From Spinactinospora alkalitolerans (GTDB lineage Bacteria > Actinomycetota > Actinomycetes > Streptosporangiales > Streptosporangiaceae): 64,000 nucleotides of DNA. The stretch is taken from positions 5,952,001 to 6,016,000 of the forward strand of contig NZ_JACCCC010000001.1 in assembly GCF_013408795.1 (NCBI RefSeq). Reading direction: 5' to 3'. The translations under genes were made by a program, and so were the position numbers. Positions 41,044 through 50,033 of this stretch are shown one piece after another. The notes under the pieces were generated by a model, which was given only the letters and a program-made list of their open reading frames with translations, made no database searches and had not been told where the DNA came from. Position 1 is the stretch's first letter, and each line of letters opens with the position of its first letter.

Positions 41044-42363
41044 ATGTCAGAGCGCACACCGCAGGCCTCCGCCCGCCCGCACCCCGCGCGCGCGGCGATC
41101 GCGGCGTTCGTCGGCACCACCATCGAGTGGTTCGACTTCTACGTCTACGCCACCGCCGCCGCACTCGTCTTCGGCACCCAGTTCTTCCCCGAGGGCACCG
41201 ACCCAATGATCGGGCTGATGGCGTCGTTCGCGACGTTCTCCGTCGGGTTCTTCGCCCGGCCCGTGGGCGGCATCGTCTTCGGGCACTTCGGCGACCGCCT
41301 CGGACGCAAGTCCGCCCTCGTCACCACCCTGCTGATGATGGGGACGGCGACGTTCGCCGTCGGCCTGCTGCCCACCTACGCCCAGGCCGGGTTCTGGGCG
41401 CCGCTGGCGCTGGTGGTGCTGCGCTTCGTCCAGGGCATCGCCGTGGGCGGCGAGTGGGGCGGGGCCGTCCTCATGGCCGTCGAGCACGCGCCGCGCAGAA
41501 GCAAGACCTTCTACGGCTCCTTCGCCCAGTTGGGCAACCCCGCGGGCGCGCTGCTGGCCACCGGGTCGTTCAGCCTGATCACGGCGTTCGGCGGCGACCC
41601 GTTCCTGCAGGAGTGGGGCTGGCGGCTGCCGTTCCTCGCCTCGATCGTCCTGGTGCTGGTGGGCCTGTTCATCCGGCTGAAGGTCGAGGAGTCCCCGGTG
41701 TTCAGCGCCGTACACGAGCAGGCGGCGGCCGCGCCCCGGGAGGCCCCGCTGCGCGAGGCGGTGCGCACGTCGTGGCGGACGCTGCTCCTCGGCCTCGGCG
41801 CGCTCCCGGTCGCCGTCGGCGGCTACTACATCGTGACCACGTTCCTGCAGGCCTACGCCACCACCGAGGCCGGCGTCAGCACGCAGGTCATCCTGAACGC
41901 GCTCTCGGCGGCGGCGTTCATCGAACTCGTCGCGACACTGGGCGTGTCGTGGCTGGGCGACCGTGTCGGCACCAGGCGCATCGTGATCATCGGCCTGCTG
42001 GCCGTCGCGGTCCTGGCCGTCCCGCAGTTCCTCGCGATGAGCTGGGGCACCGTGATGGTCTTCGTCTCGGTGTCGGTCATGCGGCTGGCCATGGCCGCCA
42101 CCTACGGGCCCATCGCCCGGATCCTGTCCCAGATGTTCGCGCCCAAGGTCCGCTACACCAGCGTGTCGCTGGCCTACCAGGTGGCGGGGGCGCTGTTCGG
42201 CGGGCTGGCGCCGATCACCTGCACCGCGCTGCTCTCCGCCACCGGCAGCATCTACCCGGTCGCGGCCCTGCTCGTCGCGATGTCGCTGCTCAGCATCTTC
42301 TGCCTGCTCAAGGCGCCCAGCTACGACGACGACAAGGTCCTGGAGGAGATCGCTTCCGCCTGA
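41044..42363 (+). CDS. MFS transporter, metabolite:H+ symporter (MHS) family
   Basis: The 439-residue protein has 12 membrane segments, TTIEWFDFYVYATAAALVFG near the N-terminus, motif A GHFGDRLGRKSALV and RFVQGIAVGGEWGGAVLMAV, all typical of MHS symporters. ATG 41044 follows GGAGC; the frame upstream is open but not family-like. It is close in sequence to the MHS transporter at 27294. It is followed after 114 bases by an amidohydrolase gene on the same strand, and PucR is divergent, so transport and hydrolysis of one compound are likely coupled. Confidence 0.9.
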   Translation: MSERTPQASARPHPARAAIAAFVGTTIEWFDFYVYATAAALVFGTQFFPEGTDPMIGLMASFATFSVGFFARPVGGIVFGHFGDRLGRKSALVTTLLMMGTATFAVGLLPTYAQAGFWAPLALVVLRFVQGIAVGGEWGGAVLMAVEHAPRRSKTFYGSFAQLGNPAGALLATGSFSLITAFGGDPFLQEWGWRLPFLASIVLVLVGLFIRLKVEESPVFSAVHEQAAAAPREAPLREAVRTSWRTLLLGLGALPVAVGGYYIVTTFLQAYATTEAGVSTQVILNALSAAAFIELVATLGVSWLGDRVGTRRIVIIGLLAVAVLAVPQFLAMSWGTVMVFVSVSVMRLAMAATYGPIARILSQMFAPKVRYTSVSLAYQVAGALFGGLAPITCTALLSATGSIYPVAALLVAMSLLSIFCLLKAPSYDDDKVLEEIASA

Positions 42364-42477
42364 CGACGCGCCGACCTCGACGTCGTGCACGCTGAAACCG
42401 CCGGTCCGGGGCGCGCAACGTCGAGGTCGCCGGGAAGACCGCCCACCGCCCCACGACCCCCAGGAGGTTTTTCGACC

Positions 42478-44091
42478 GTGTCCGCTCTTCTCATCCACAA
42501 CGCCAAGGTCCTGACCATGGACGACGCGGCGCCGAGAGCCACGGCCCTGGCCATCGCCGACGGGCGGGTCCTGGAGGTGTCGGACGAGGCGGGCGCCCGC
42601 GCCGCAGCGGGCCCGGGCGCCCGGGAGATCGACGCCGGCGGGCGCACCGTCCTGCCCGGGTTCATCGACCCCCACAACCACCTGCTGTCCACCGCGGAGT
42701 CGCTGGCGGCGGTCGACGCCCGCTACCCGGTGGTGGCCAGTGTCGCCGGCCTCGTCGCCGCCGTCGCCGACGAGGCCGCGCGCACCCCCTCCGGCCAGTG
42801 GATCCGCGCGTTCGGCATGGACGACGCCAAGTACCCGGAGGGCCGCCCGACCCGGCAGGCCCTGGACGAGGCCACCACCGAGCACCCGGTGATCGTCTAC
42901 CACGTCTCCGGGCACCAGGCCGCGGTGAACACCGCGGCGCTGCAGTGGCGCGGCATCTCCGAGGACGTCACCGACCCGGCCGGCGGCGCGCTGCTGCGCG
43001 ACGAGGGCGGCCGGCTCACCGGCATGGTGGTGGACTCGGCGATGGAGCTGCTCCTCCCGCTCGCCGTGGACATCGGCTGCCACGGCCCCAACTTCCACAC
43101 CGACCTGCCCGCCGAGCAGCTCCTGGGCTGGCTGGCCGACGCCCGCACCCCCTTCCTCTCAGCCGGGCTGACCACGATCTGCGACCCGCAGGTGTCAAAG
43201 CGGGAACTGCGCACCTACCGCGCGGCGCGGGCCGCCGGCACCCTGCCGGTGCGCACCGTGGGCATGCCGCTGTCGCACCAGCTCGACGAACTCGCCGCGA
43301 TCGGCCTGGCCGGGCCGTTCGGCGACGACTGGCTGCGCCTGGGGGCGATGAAGTTCTACTCCGACGGCACCCTGCTGGGCGGGACCGCCAAGTTCACCCG
43401 GCCCTACGGCGAGCACGACCAGTTCACCGGCTCCATGTACTGGGAGCCCGAGCAGCTGCGCACCCTCGTCGCCCGCGCGGCCGGGGAGGGCTGGCAGGTC
43501 GCCGTCCACACCCAGGGCGACTACGCGATGGAGCACACACTCGACGCGATCGCCGCGGCCGCCCGGGTCAGCGGGCCCGACCCCCGGCCGCGCATCGAGC
43601 ACTGCGGCTACCCCACCCCCGAGCAGGCCAAGCGGTTCACCGACTACGGGGTGATCCCGGTGAACCAGCCGAACTTCCTGCACGACAGCGGCGGCGACTT
43701 CCTGCGCCGCCTGGGCGACCGGGCGCACCGGCTGCAGCCGATGCGGGAGGAGCTCGACCTCGGCCTGCGGCCGGTCCTGTCCAGCGATTCCTTCGTCTCC
43801 AGCCTGCGCCCGCTCGACACCATCGCCAACGCCGTGCGCCGGCTGACCCGGGAGGGCGCCGAGATCGGCGCCGACCAGGCCGTCACCCTGCACGAGGCGC
43901 TGCGCATGCACACCCTCGACGCCGCCCACGCGCTCGGCATGGAGGACCGCATCGGCTCCCTGGCCCGCGGCAAGCTCGCCGACGTCGTCATCCTGGACCG
44001 CGACATCGAGGCCACACCGGCGGACCTGCTCAGCGAGGGATCGGCCTGGGTCACCGTCCTCGACGGCGAGATCGCCCACGACGCCCGGTAA
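42478..44091 (+). CDS. Amidohydrolase family 3 protein (YtcJ-like)
   Basis: The 537-residue enzyme starts VSALLIHNAKVLTMDD at GTG 42478, ten bases after AGGAGG. The metal motif is GFIDPHNHL (His66, His68), with WQVAVHTQGDYAMEHTLDAI and RPVLSSDSFVSSLRPLDTIA later. It is a cytoplasmic amide or N-acyl hydrolase of unknown substrate. It is a second member of the family after 31027-32646, but the first has an unusual GDGHAH in place of the usual D-x-H-x-H. Together with MHS transporter and PucR it forms a catabolic module. Confidence 0.9.
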   Translation: MSALLIHNAKVLTMDDAAPRATALAIADGRVLEVSDEAGARAAAGPGAREIDAGGRTVLPGFIDPHNHLLSTAESLAAVDARYPVVASVAGLVAAVADEAARTPSGQWIRAFGMDDAKYPEGRPTRQALDEATTEHPVIVYHVSGHQAAVNTAALQWRGISEDVTDPAGGALLRDEGGRLTGMVVDSAMELLLPLAVDIGCHGPNFHTDLPAEQLLGWLADARTPFLSAGLTTICDPQVSKRELRTYRAARAAGTLPVRTVGMPLSHQLDELAAIGLAGPFGDDWLRLGAMKFYSDGTLLGGTAKFTRPYGEHDQFTGSMYWEPEQLRTLVARAAGEGWQVAVHTQGDYAMEHTLDAIAAAARVSGPDPRPRIEHCGYPTPEQAKRFTDYGVIPVNQPNFLHDSGGDFLRRLGDRAHRLQPMREELDLGLRPVLSSDSFVSSLRPLDTIANAVRRLTREGAEIGADQAVTLHEALRMHTLDAAHALGMEDRIGSLARGKLADVVILDRDIEATPADLLSEGSAWVTVLDGEIAHDAR

Positions 44092-44331
44092 CGCCCCGCC
44101 GCCCCACCGGACCCCCGGCGCGGAGCGGCCCGCGGCGTCCCACAGAGCCGGGCAGGGCGTTACCGGGCCGGGCGGGGCGCCGCACCGACGTCCCCAGGTT
44201 CAGCCGCACGGCCAGCGCCGTGATGCCGGCGACTTCGGACCAGGCCGGACGGCCGTAGTCGACGTCCGGCGCGTCCTCTCCGCCCCTGCTCTCCATGAAA
44301 GTGGCGGCCACCTATAGGTGTGGGAATGGGG

Positions 44332-44560
44332 TTGTCCACAGGTTGGTGGGTGGGGGTTGGCTCTGGGTCTTGACAGGGTGAGGGTGGGGTTTACGCGGTT
44401 CTGCTGAGTTGGGTGGTCTGCCCCCGGATGGGGCGGGGCTTCGCCCGGTGGATTGGTGGAATGAAGGCGAGGGCTCTGCCGGGCGGCGCGGCTTCGGCCT
44501 GGTTGCCGGGTGGCGGGATGGTCTGCGGTCGGGGTGCAGGCGGGCGGCGACGGCCGGGAG
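44332..44560. repeat. Left arm of large inverted repeat
   Basis: The 229 bases from TTGTCCACAGG to CGGCCGGGAG are the reverse complement of 45414-45642 with about four differences and no gap. The arm starts exactly with TTGTCCACA, the actinobacterial DnaA-box consensus. No gene is seen in the arm. Confidence 0.9.
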
Positions 44561-44800
44561 TCGGTTCGGGCTGCTTGTTGAGCGACTGGGTGGTCTGGGG
44601 TCGGGGTGCAGACCGGCGGCGAGGGCCGGGAGCCGGCTGGGCCTGCTGGTCGGGCAGTGGGATGGGCTGGGGCTGAGGCTCAGACGGGCGGCGAGGACGG
44701 GAACGGACCGGGCCTGCTGGTCGGGTGGCGGGGTGGTTTGGGGTCGGGGTGCAGGCGGGCGGCGAGGGCCGGGAGTGGGCTGGGTCTGCTGGTCGGGTGT
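44520..44800. repeat. Four tandem 72-bp repeats
   Basis: The motif GGGTGCAG-CGGGCGGCGA-GGCCGGGAG recurs with period 72, 72 and 71 bases (CAG at 44537, 44609, 44681, 44752). Units are imperfect. The 72-base period equals 24 codons, so frames through it give repeated peptides such as RAATAGSRFGLLVE. At least two more units occur reversed in 45290-45440. Confidence 0.75.
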
Positions 44801-45222
44801 TGGGTCTGTCGGGGGTGGCGGTTCTTCCCGCTTGTCTCGGCGGTCCGGAAGGGGCGGGGGCGTGCGAGGGCGGCGCTCAGTAGCGCCTTGTGCGGGGTGA
44901 TGCGCGCGTAGACGCACCCTGCGGGGTGGATATGCGCCCTTTTGTCTGTTTCCCGGGGAGGGAGGCAAGGCCGCGATCCGCTTCACGTAAGGAGACTTCC
45001 GGGATGCGGGACAAAATCACCGGACCGGTCGAGTGCGCGCGGCGCAATGTCGGTTTTGCCGCTTTTGGGTGGTCGGATCGGGCAACGACACCGCTCTGGT
45101 GACGCTTGGCGGCGCTCACGGCAGCAGTCTCGTTGCGCGCGGGCCGGTCCCGGCGGGCCCGCCCGCCACGCCCGGGTCTCTGACCAGGCGCAGCCCCGGC
45201 GGCACCCCTCCGCCTCCCCTGA

Positions 45223-45236
45223 TTGGTCTAGACCAA
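45223..45236. promoter_or_regulatory. DasR-like (dre) palindrome
   Basis: TTGGTCTAGACCAA is a perfect 14-bp palindrome that contains TGGTCTAGACCA, the core of dre sites bound by the N-acetylglucosamine-responsive GntR regulator DasR in streptomycetes and relatives. It lies inside the gene-free inverted-repeat region, about 700 bases from the next gene (45919). Confidence 0.5.
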
Positions 45237-45413
45237 ACTCCTGGAGCGGCACCCGTGACCATCCCGCCCCGCCCGAACCGGCCCCCGGCCCAAACCGGCT
45301 CCCTGGCCCGCCGGCCACCCGACACACCACCCCGAACCCCGCTCCGGCCCTCGCCGCCCGCCTGAAACCCCGACCCCAAACCACCCCGCCACTCGACCAG
45401 CAGGCCCAGCCGG

Positions 45414-45642
45414 CTCCCGGCCGTCGCCGCCCGCCTGCACCCCGACCGCAGACCATCCCGCCGCCCGACAACCAGGCCGGAGCCGCGCCGCCCGGCAGAG
45501 CCCTCGCCTTCATTCCACCAATCCACCGGGCGAAGCCCCGCCCCATCCGGGGGCAGACCACCCAACTCAGCAGAACCGCGTAAACCCCACCCTCACCCTG
45601 TCAAGACCCAGAACCAACCCCCACCCACCAACCTGTGGACAA
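45414..45642. repeat. Right arm of large inverted repeat
   Basis: This is the reverse complement of 44332-44560 at about 98 percent identity. Its outer end is TGTGGACAA, the inverted DnaA-box-like sequence. Beyond its inner end the similarity continues in the 72-bp repeats with more changes. Confidence 0.9.
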
Positions 45643-45918
45643 GTCCCCCGCTGTCGCCGCCGTCTGGGCTCCGGCCGCAGACCATCCCGCCGCCCGACGA
45701 GCGGACCCGGCCGACTGCTGCCGTCGCTGCTCGTTCGAACCTCGGCATCGTCGTCCCAGCGGGCCTCGGCCTCGTCCCAGTGGACCTCCGACAGCGGCCC
45801 CGGGCGAGGGAGCGGTCGGGACGGGCGCGCCGCGGGGGCGGGTTTGAACCGCGGGTGCGCGGGCAGCCGTCCTGCCGGTGTTCGGTGGAGCCGACAGAGC
45901 CACGAGGGGGGATCCGCT

Positions 45919-46167
45919 ATGGCCGCACCGCGCGATATCGAGCCCGTCCGCCGGGTTCTGGCCGACATGGGCTTCCCTGCGAGCAAGGACGACATCGTCG
46001 CCCGCGTCGAGCGCGAAGGCGCCGACGTCGAGGTGGTGAGCGCGCTGCGGGCGATGCCGCAGACCGAGTACTACGACGAGGACCAGGTGCTGCGCTTCAT
46101 CCCGATCGACACCGCCGCCGACGACGCCCCGGAGGCGGGTCGGTCCCGCGGCGACCGGTCCGCCTGA
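45919..46167 (+). CDS. DUF2795 family protein
   Basis: The 82-residue protein starts MAAPRDIEPVRRVLADMGFP after GGGGG; it contains ASKDDIVARVEREGADVEVV and SALRAMPQTEYYDEDQVLRF. This is the DUF2795 pattern, a small helical domain in actinobacteria whose function is not established. A frame extends upstream but lacks family similarity. It stands alone beside the large inverted repeat and is followed by a dispersed hairpin repeat. Confidence 0.75.
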   Translation: MAAPRDIEPVRRVLADMGFPASKDDIVARVEREGADVEVVSALRAMPQTEYYDEDQVLRFIPIDTAADDAPEAGRSRGDRSA

Positions 46168-46254
46168 CCGGCCGCCGTGGGTCATGCCCCAGGCGACGGC
46201 GACACCGGTGGGGTAGCCGCTGTAGACCAGCCGACCGCAGCGGTGAGTGGTAAA

Positions 46255-46307
46255 GCCGCCTGTGGACCGCGCACCCCTACTGTGCGCCGCTCCGCACGCT
46301 CCGCAGC
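46255..46307. repeat. Dispersed 3' hairpin repeat, copy 3
   Basis: CCGCCTGTGGACCGCGCA, then CCCCTACTGTGCGCCGCTCC, GCACGCTCCGCAG. It aligns with 37701-37749 and, reversed, 39113-39160. It follows the stop codon of the DUF2795 gene by about 90 bases in the same relative orientation as the other copies. Confidence 0.65.
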
Positions 46308-46443
46308 CTCGCCACTCGCCGTTGTGGTCCGCGGCGATATGAGCGCATTCCTCCACTGAAGTGCGCATCGGCTCAACGGCTCGGAACACCAGGTCCCATC
46401 CGGTGAGTCTCGAACGCCCTGCCTCCGCAGACGGGAGGGAAGG

Positions 46444-48480
46444 TCAACCTCCCATCGCCGTCAGCAGGGCCAGCGGGGTCGTCGTGGACCAGGCCTGCGG
46501 GGAGCAGGCGTGCGGGTAGGGCACCGGGGTCGGGTGCTCGTCGCGCGAGTAGCCCGCCAGCACCTCCGGGAGCCGGTGGCCGTGCCGGGCCGCCGCGTCG
46601 ACCAGGCCCCGAGTGACCAGGGCCGCTTCCTGGTGCAGGCCGTACCGCGCCAACCCCGCCACGATCACGGCGTTGTCGTGCGGCCAGATGCTGCCCCGGT
46701 GATAGCTGAGCGGGTGGTAGGGTGCCTGCCCCGACGCCAGGGTGCGCACGCCCCACCCGGAGAAGAAGTCCGGCCGCACCAGCCGGCGGCCGACCGCCGC
46801 CCCCAGCTCGGCGTCGAGCAGCCCGGACCACAGGAGGTGCCCGGCGTTGGAGGCGAGCACGTCGACTTGTCGCCCTTCGCCGTCCAGCGCCAGCGCGGGG
46901 AACCCGCCCTCGGCCGCGACGGGGAAGTCCCGGTGGAAGTCCGCGCGCAGGCGCTCGGCGACACCTTCCAGTCGGTGCGCGTAGGCCGGGTCGCCCCACA
47001 CCCGCTCGGCCAGGTCTGCTGTGCGGCGTAGCGCGTCGAACGCGTACCCCTGCGCCTCGCACACCGCGATCGGCCCGTCCGCCTGCCTGCCGTCGGGGAA
47101 GCAGATCGCGCCCGCCGAGTCCTTCCAGCACTGGTTGACCAGCCCCGACGGGTCGGGCGTGTAGACCAGGTAGCCGTGCTCCTCCAGGCCGCCGTCGCCC
47201 AGCAGCCAGTCCACGGCCGCGCGGGCGTTGGGTTCCAGCGCCTCCGCGATCGACCGGTCGCCGGTGGCCTCGGTGTAGGCGTGCAGCAGCACAAGGAACA
47301 GCGGGGTGGCGTCCACCGCGCCGTAGTAGCGGCCGTAGGGGACCTGGCGGAAGTGGGCCAGTTCGCCGTGCCGCACCTCGTGCACGATCTTGCCCGGCTG
47401 CTCGATCCGCGCGGGGTCGTACCCGCTCCCCTGCACGGCGGCGAGCGCGGGGAGCACGGCGGCGGCCGGCCCCGATCGGAACGGCAGCGTGAACAGCGAG
47501 GTCAGCAGCGAGTCCCGACCGAACAGGGTCAGGAACCAGGGCACGCCCGCGCCGGGGACCAGCAGCGGCTCGCCGCCGGGGCCGGTCGCGGGCACCCGCA
47601 GGTCGACGAGGTCGGCCAGCCCCTGCTCGCAGGCCCGGACGAGGTCGGCGGAATCGGCGAGATCGGCGGGAACGGCGGGAACGGTGAAGTCGGCGCGGTC
47701 CCGGGGGCGCGGTTCGGCGAACATGAACGCCTCGGTCTCGGCGGTCACCTCCCGCGTTACGGCGGAGGGCGGGATGACCGGTGCGCCTTCGCCTTCTCCG
47801 GTGGCTCCGCCGCCGGACGGCAGCGCGCGCACGTTGAGCGTAAGCGCGGCCGAACCGTGCGCGGGCAGGTGCAGGGTCCACTCGGCGGTGCAGTGCCGTG
47901 AACCGGTCGCGGCCTCGTCCGGAGATGCGGCCGCGTCCGGGGACGTGTCCGCGTCCGGGGGCGCGGCCTCGCCCGGGACCGTGATCTCGTCGGGGGCCGG
48001 GTCCGCGGCCACGACGGTCCTGGCGAGCCAGTCGTCGCCGCGGCGGTAGGTGAACGCGAAACCGTCCGCCGTGGCCTCGCGGCTGCGCCGGGCGCCGGGC
48101 TTGGCGTAGCGGCGGTCGTCGGCGCGCAGCTCGAACTGGTCGGCGAAGTCGGCGTCCACCAGGTAGCGGACGCGCACGGTGCGGGGCGCGTCCCCGTGGT
48201 TGACGACGCGCACCCGCTCGGCGAGCCCGAAGGCGCCCACCGCCTGGTCGCGCATGACCACGTGGGCGGGCGGCTCGTCGCGGGTGCCCGGAGGCACCAG
48301 CACGCCCTGCGTCAACGGGGTGAGTTCGGCGCCGTCCACCTCGATCCGCCACAGGCTCAGGTGGCGGGCGTCGCGCGCGAAGAGGCCGTCGGGCGCGGCG
48401 CCGCCGGTGCCGTGGACGTCGCCGTTCCCGTCCACCGCGGCGAACACGCCCCGGCGGACCAGTACCCGTCGATCCGTCAT
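46444..48480 (-). CDS. Amylo-alpha-1,6-glucosidase / glycogen-debranching-like glycoside hydrolase
   Basis: The 678-residue protein has an N-terminal glycogen-debranching N domain (VLVRRGVFAAVDGNGDVHGT to about residue 230) and an (alpha/alpha)6 barrel with FLTLFGRDSLLTSLFTLPFR, LVYTPDPSGLVNQCWKDSAG and PLSYHRGSIWPHDNAVIVAG. Such proteins trim alpha-1,6 or related glucosidic bonds; many are of unclear substrate. No signal peptide, so it is cytoplasmic. Start ATG 48480 after AAGGAG. It is the last gene of the leftward sugar operon. Confidence 0.85.
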   Translation of the reverse strand: MTDRRVLVRRGVFAAVDGNGDVHGTGGAAPDGLFARDARHLSLWRIEVDGAELTPLTQGVLVPPGTRDEPPAHVVMRDQAVGAFGLAERVRVVNHGDAPRTVRVRYLVDADFADQFELRADDRRYAKPGARRSREATADGFAFTYRRGDDWLARTVVAADPAPDEITVPGEAAPPDADTSPDAAASPDEAATGSRHCTAEWTLHLPAHGSAALTLNVRALPSGGGATGEGEGAPVIPPSAVTREVTAETEAFMFAEPRPRDRADFTVPAVPADLADSADLVRACEQGLADLVDLRVPATGPGGEPLLVPGAGVPWFLTLFGRDSLLTSLFTLPFRSGPAAAVLPALAAVQGSGYDPARIEQPGKIVHEVRHGELAHFRQVPYGRYYGAVDATPLFLVLLHAYTEATGDRSIAEALEPNARAAVDWLLGDGGLEEHGYLVYTPDPSGLVNQCWKDSAGAICFPDGRQADGPIAVCEAQGYAFDALRRTADLAERVWGDPAYAHRLEGVAERLRADFHRDFPVAAEGGFPALALDGEGRQVDVLASNAGHLLWSGLLDAELGAAVGRRLVRPDFFSGWGVRTLASGQAPYHPLSYHRGSIWPHDNAVIVAGLARYGLHQEAALVTRGLVDAAARHGHRLPEVLAGYSRDEHPTPVPYPHACSPQAWSTTTPLALLTAMGG

Positions 48481-48542
48481 CAGGTCTCCTTGCCGCCGAG
48501 TCGACATCTCGTGTGTATCCGGTGGAGGGGGAGGAAGGCCGG

Positions 48543-50033
48543 TCAGCGGCTCTCGCCTTCGGCGAGCAGGTCGAGGGTCGTGGCGGCGGTCCAGCTGAAG
48601 TCGCGGGAGCCGTGGCCTTCGCCGCTGTGGGGGTCGACGTACTCGGCGAAGCCCGTGCGCGCGGCCGAGGCGAGCATGGACGCGCGCAGCGCCGCGGCCT
48701 GCCCGACCGCGCCGTGTCGGATCAGCCCCCGGTGGACCAGCCAGGACACGTTGAACCAGCCGGGCCCGCGCCAGTACCGGCCCGGCTCGAAGGCGTGCCC
48801 GGTGAGGTCGTAGCTGGGCACCAGGTGCACCCGGCCGACCCGGAACCGCTCGCCGAGGGCGGTGCGCAGCAGCTCACCGGCCACCGGCAGCCCCGGCACG
48901 GCCAGCGGCACCAGCCCGGCGGCGCCGTACTCGCGGATCGGTTCGCCGTTGATCAGGTCGCGGCACAGGAAGAGCCCCGCGTCCGGGTCGTAGAGCGTGC
49001 CGACCATGGCGGCGGTGAGTTCGGCCGCGCGCGCCTCGTGCGGCTCGGGATCGAGGTCGAGGACCTCGGCGATCCGGGCCAGGGCGTGTTCGGACAGGAC
49101 CAGCAGCGCGTTGAACGAGGGGTCCTCGACCGCGAACGCGAACGGCGTCGCGCCGTCGTCGTAGTCGTGGTCCCGGTAGTCGGCGGCGAGCCGGACGTAC
49201 CTGCCGTAGTCGAGGTCGGTGGGCCGGTCTCCCACGTCGGCGTGGTCGAGGTCGCGCCGCTGGAAGGTGCCCGCCGGGGCGGGGACGACCCGCGCGAGCG
49301 GGGCGTCCCAGGCCGGACTGTTGTCCATGCCCGACTCCCACGGGTGCACGATCGCGGCCAGACCGCGGCCGCCGAGGCCGCGCCGCTTGGACAGGTAGCG
49401 GTGCCAGGCGGCGAGGCGCGGGTGGACGCGGGCCAGGAAGCCGCGCCGTTCCGATTCCTCGGGGTCGGCGAGGTGGGTCTCCCACGCGGCCAGCGCGTGC
49501 ACGGGCGGCTGGACGATGCCCGAGGTCGGCACGCCGGCGGGGGCGCCGGCGCCGGAGTCGCCGGACCGCCAGAACTCGGGGCCGGGGAAGTACGCGCCGT
49601 GCGGGGTGGCCTGGTGGAACGCGATGTGCGGCAACCGCCCGTCGGCCCACTGCGCGCCCAGCATCGACTCCAGTTCCCGCTGCGCCCGGTACGGCGAGAC
49701 GTGCCGCAGGCCCAGCGCGATGAACGCGGAGTCCCAGCTCCACTGGTGCGGGTAGAGGGTGCGCGAGGGCAGGGTCGAGCTCCCGGTCCAGTTGCCCAGG
49801 AGGACCCGCGTCGCGTCCCGGCGCAGCCGCTCGACGTCGACAGTGGTGTCGACAGTGGTGTCGACGGCGGTGTCGACGACGCCGTCGACGGCGGACCCGG
49901 CGAGTCCGGTGGCCCCGGAGGTCTCGGGGGGACCCGCGGTCCCGGCGGCCCCGGTCCGGGCGGGCTCGGCGGGCACCGCTCCCACGGCCCCGCCGACCTC
50001 GGCGGCCTCGGTGAGGGTCGGGTCGGGGGTCAT
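48543..50033 (-). CDS. GH63/mannosylglycerate-hydrolase-like glycoside hydrolase
   Basis: The 496-residue enzyme starts at ATG 50033, which overlaps the stop of the epimerase gene. After a low-complexity N-terminal 70 residues (Ala/Thr/Val-rich with a TTVD repeat) comes the catalytic (alpha/alpha)6 barrel: TLYPHQWSWDSAFIALGLRH, FHQATPHGAYFPGPEFWRSG, HPWESGMDNSPAWD. The pattern is that of MGH1-like GH63 enzymes, some of which hydrolyse mannosylglycerate or glucosylglycerate. It probably acts in the cytoplasm on the sugar imported by the divergent ABC transporter. Exact substrate unknown. Confidence 0.8.
   Translation of the reverse strand: MTPDPTLTEAAEVGGAVGAVPAEPARTGAAGTAGPPETSGATGLAGSAVDGVVDTAVDTTVDTTVDVERLRRDATRVLLGNWTGSSTLPSRTLYPHQWSWDSAFIALGLRHVSPYRAQRELESMLGAQWADGRLPHIAFHQATPHGAYFPGPEFWRSGDSGAGAPAGVPTSGIVQPPVHALAAWETHLADPEESERRGFLARVHPRLAAWHRYLSKRRGLGGRGLAAIVHPWESGMDNSPAWDAPLARVVPAPAGTFQRRDLDHADVGDRPTDLDYGRYVRLAADYRDHDYDDGATPFAFAVEDPSFNALLVLSEHALARIAEVLDLDPEPHEARAAELTAAMVGTLYDPDAGLFLCRDLINGEPIREYGAAGLVPLAVPGLPVAGELLRTALGERFRVGRVHLVPSYDLTGHAFEPGRYWRGPGWFNVSWLVHRGLIRHGAVGQAAALRASMLASAARTGFAEYVDPHSGEGHGSRDFSWTAATTLDLLAEGESR
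49836..49895. repeat. 12-bp in-frame tandem repeat in the GH63-like gene
   Basis: Five 12-bp units beginning GTCGAC (two identical GTCGACAGTGGT, then three variants) encode a T-T-V-D-like linker (residues about 45-65). The repeat stays in frame. Copy number could vary between strains. Confidence 0.75.

Larger units (their letters stand above)
44092..45918. other. 1.8-kb gene-free region dominated by a large inverted repeat
   Basis: No recognisable gene is present between the amidohydrolase and the DUF2795 gene. The region holds two 229-bp arms in inverted orientation, 72-bp tandem repeats inside the arms, a central unique part of about 450 bases and a DasR-like palindrome. Long open frames on both strands are repeat-driven low-complexity translations and are not called. 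Confidence 0.75.

Noticed and set aside
44312-45600. Long open frames on both strands of the foldback region (for example 44409-44900 plus and 44312-44986 minus)
   Set aside because: They translate the 72-bp repeats into low-complexity Arg/Gly or Pro/Arg-rich peptides without a start signal, so they are not called as genes.
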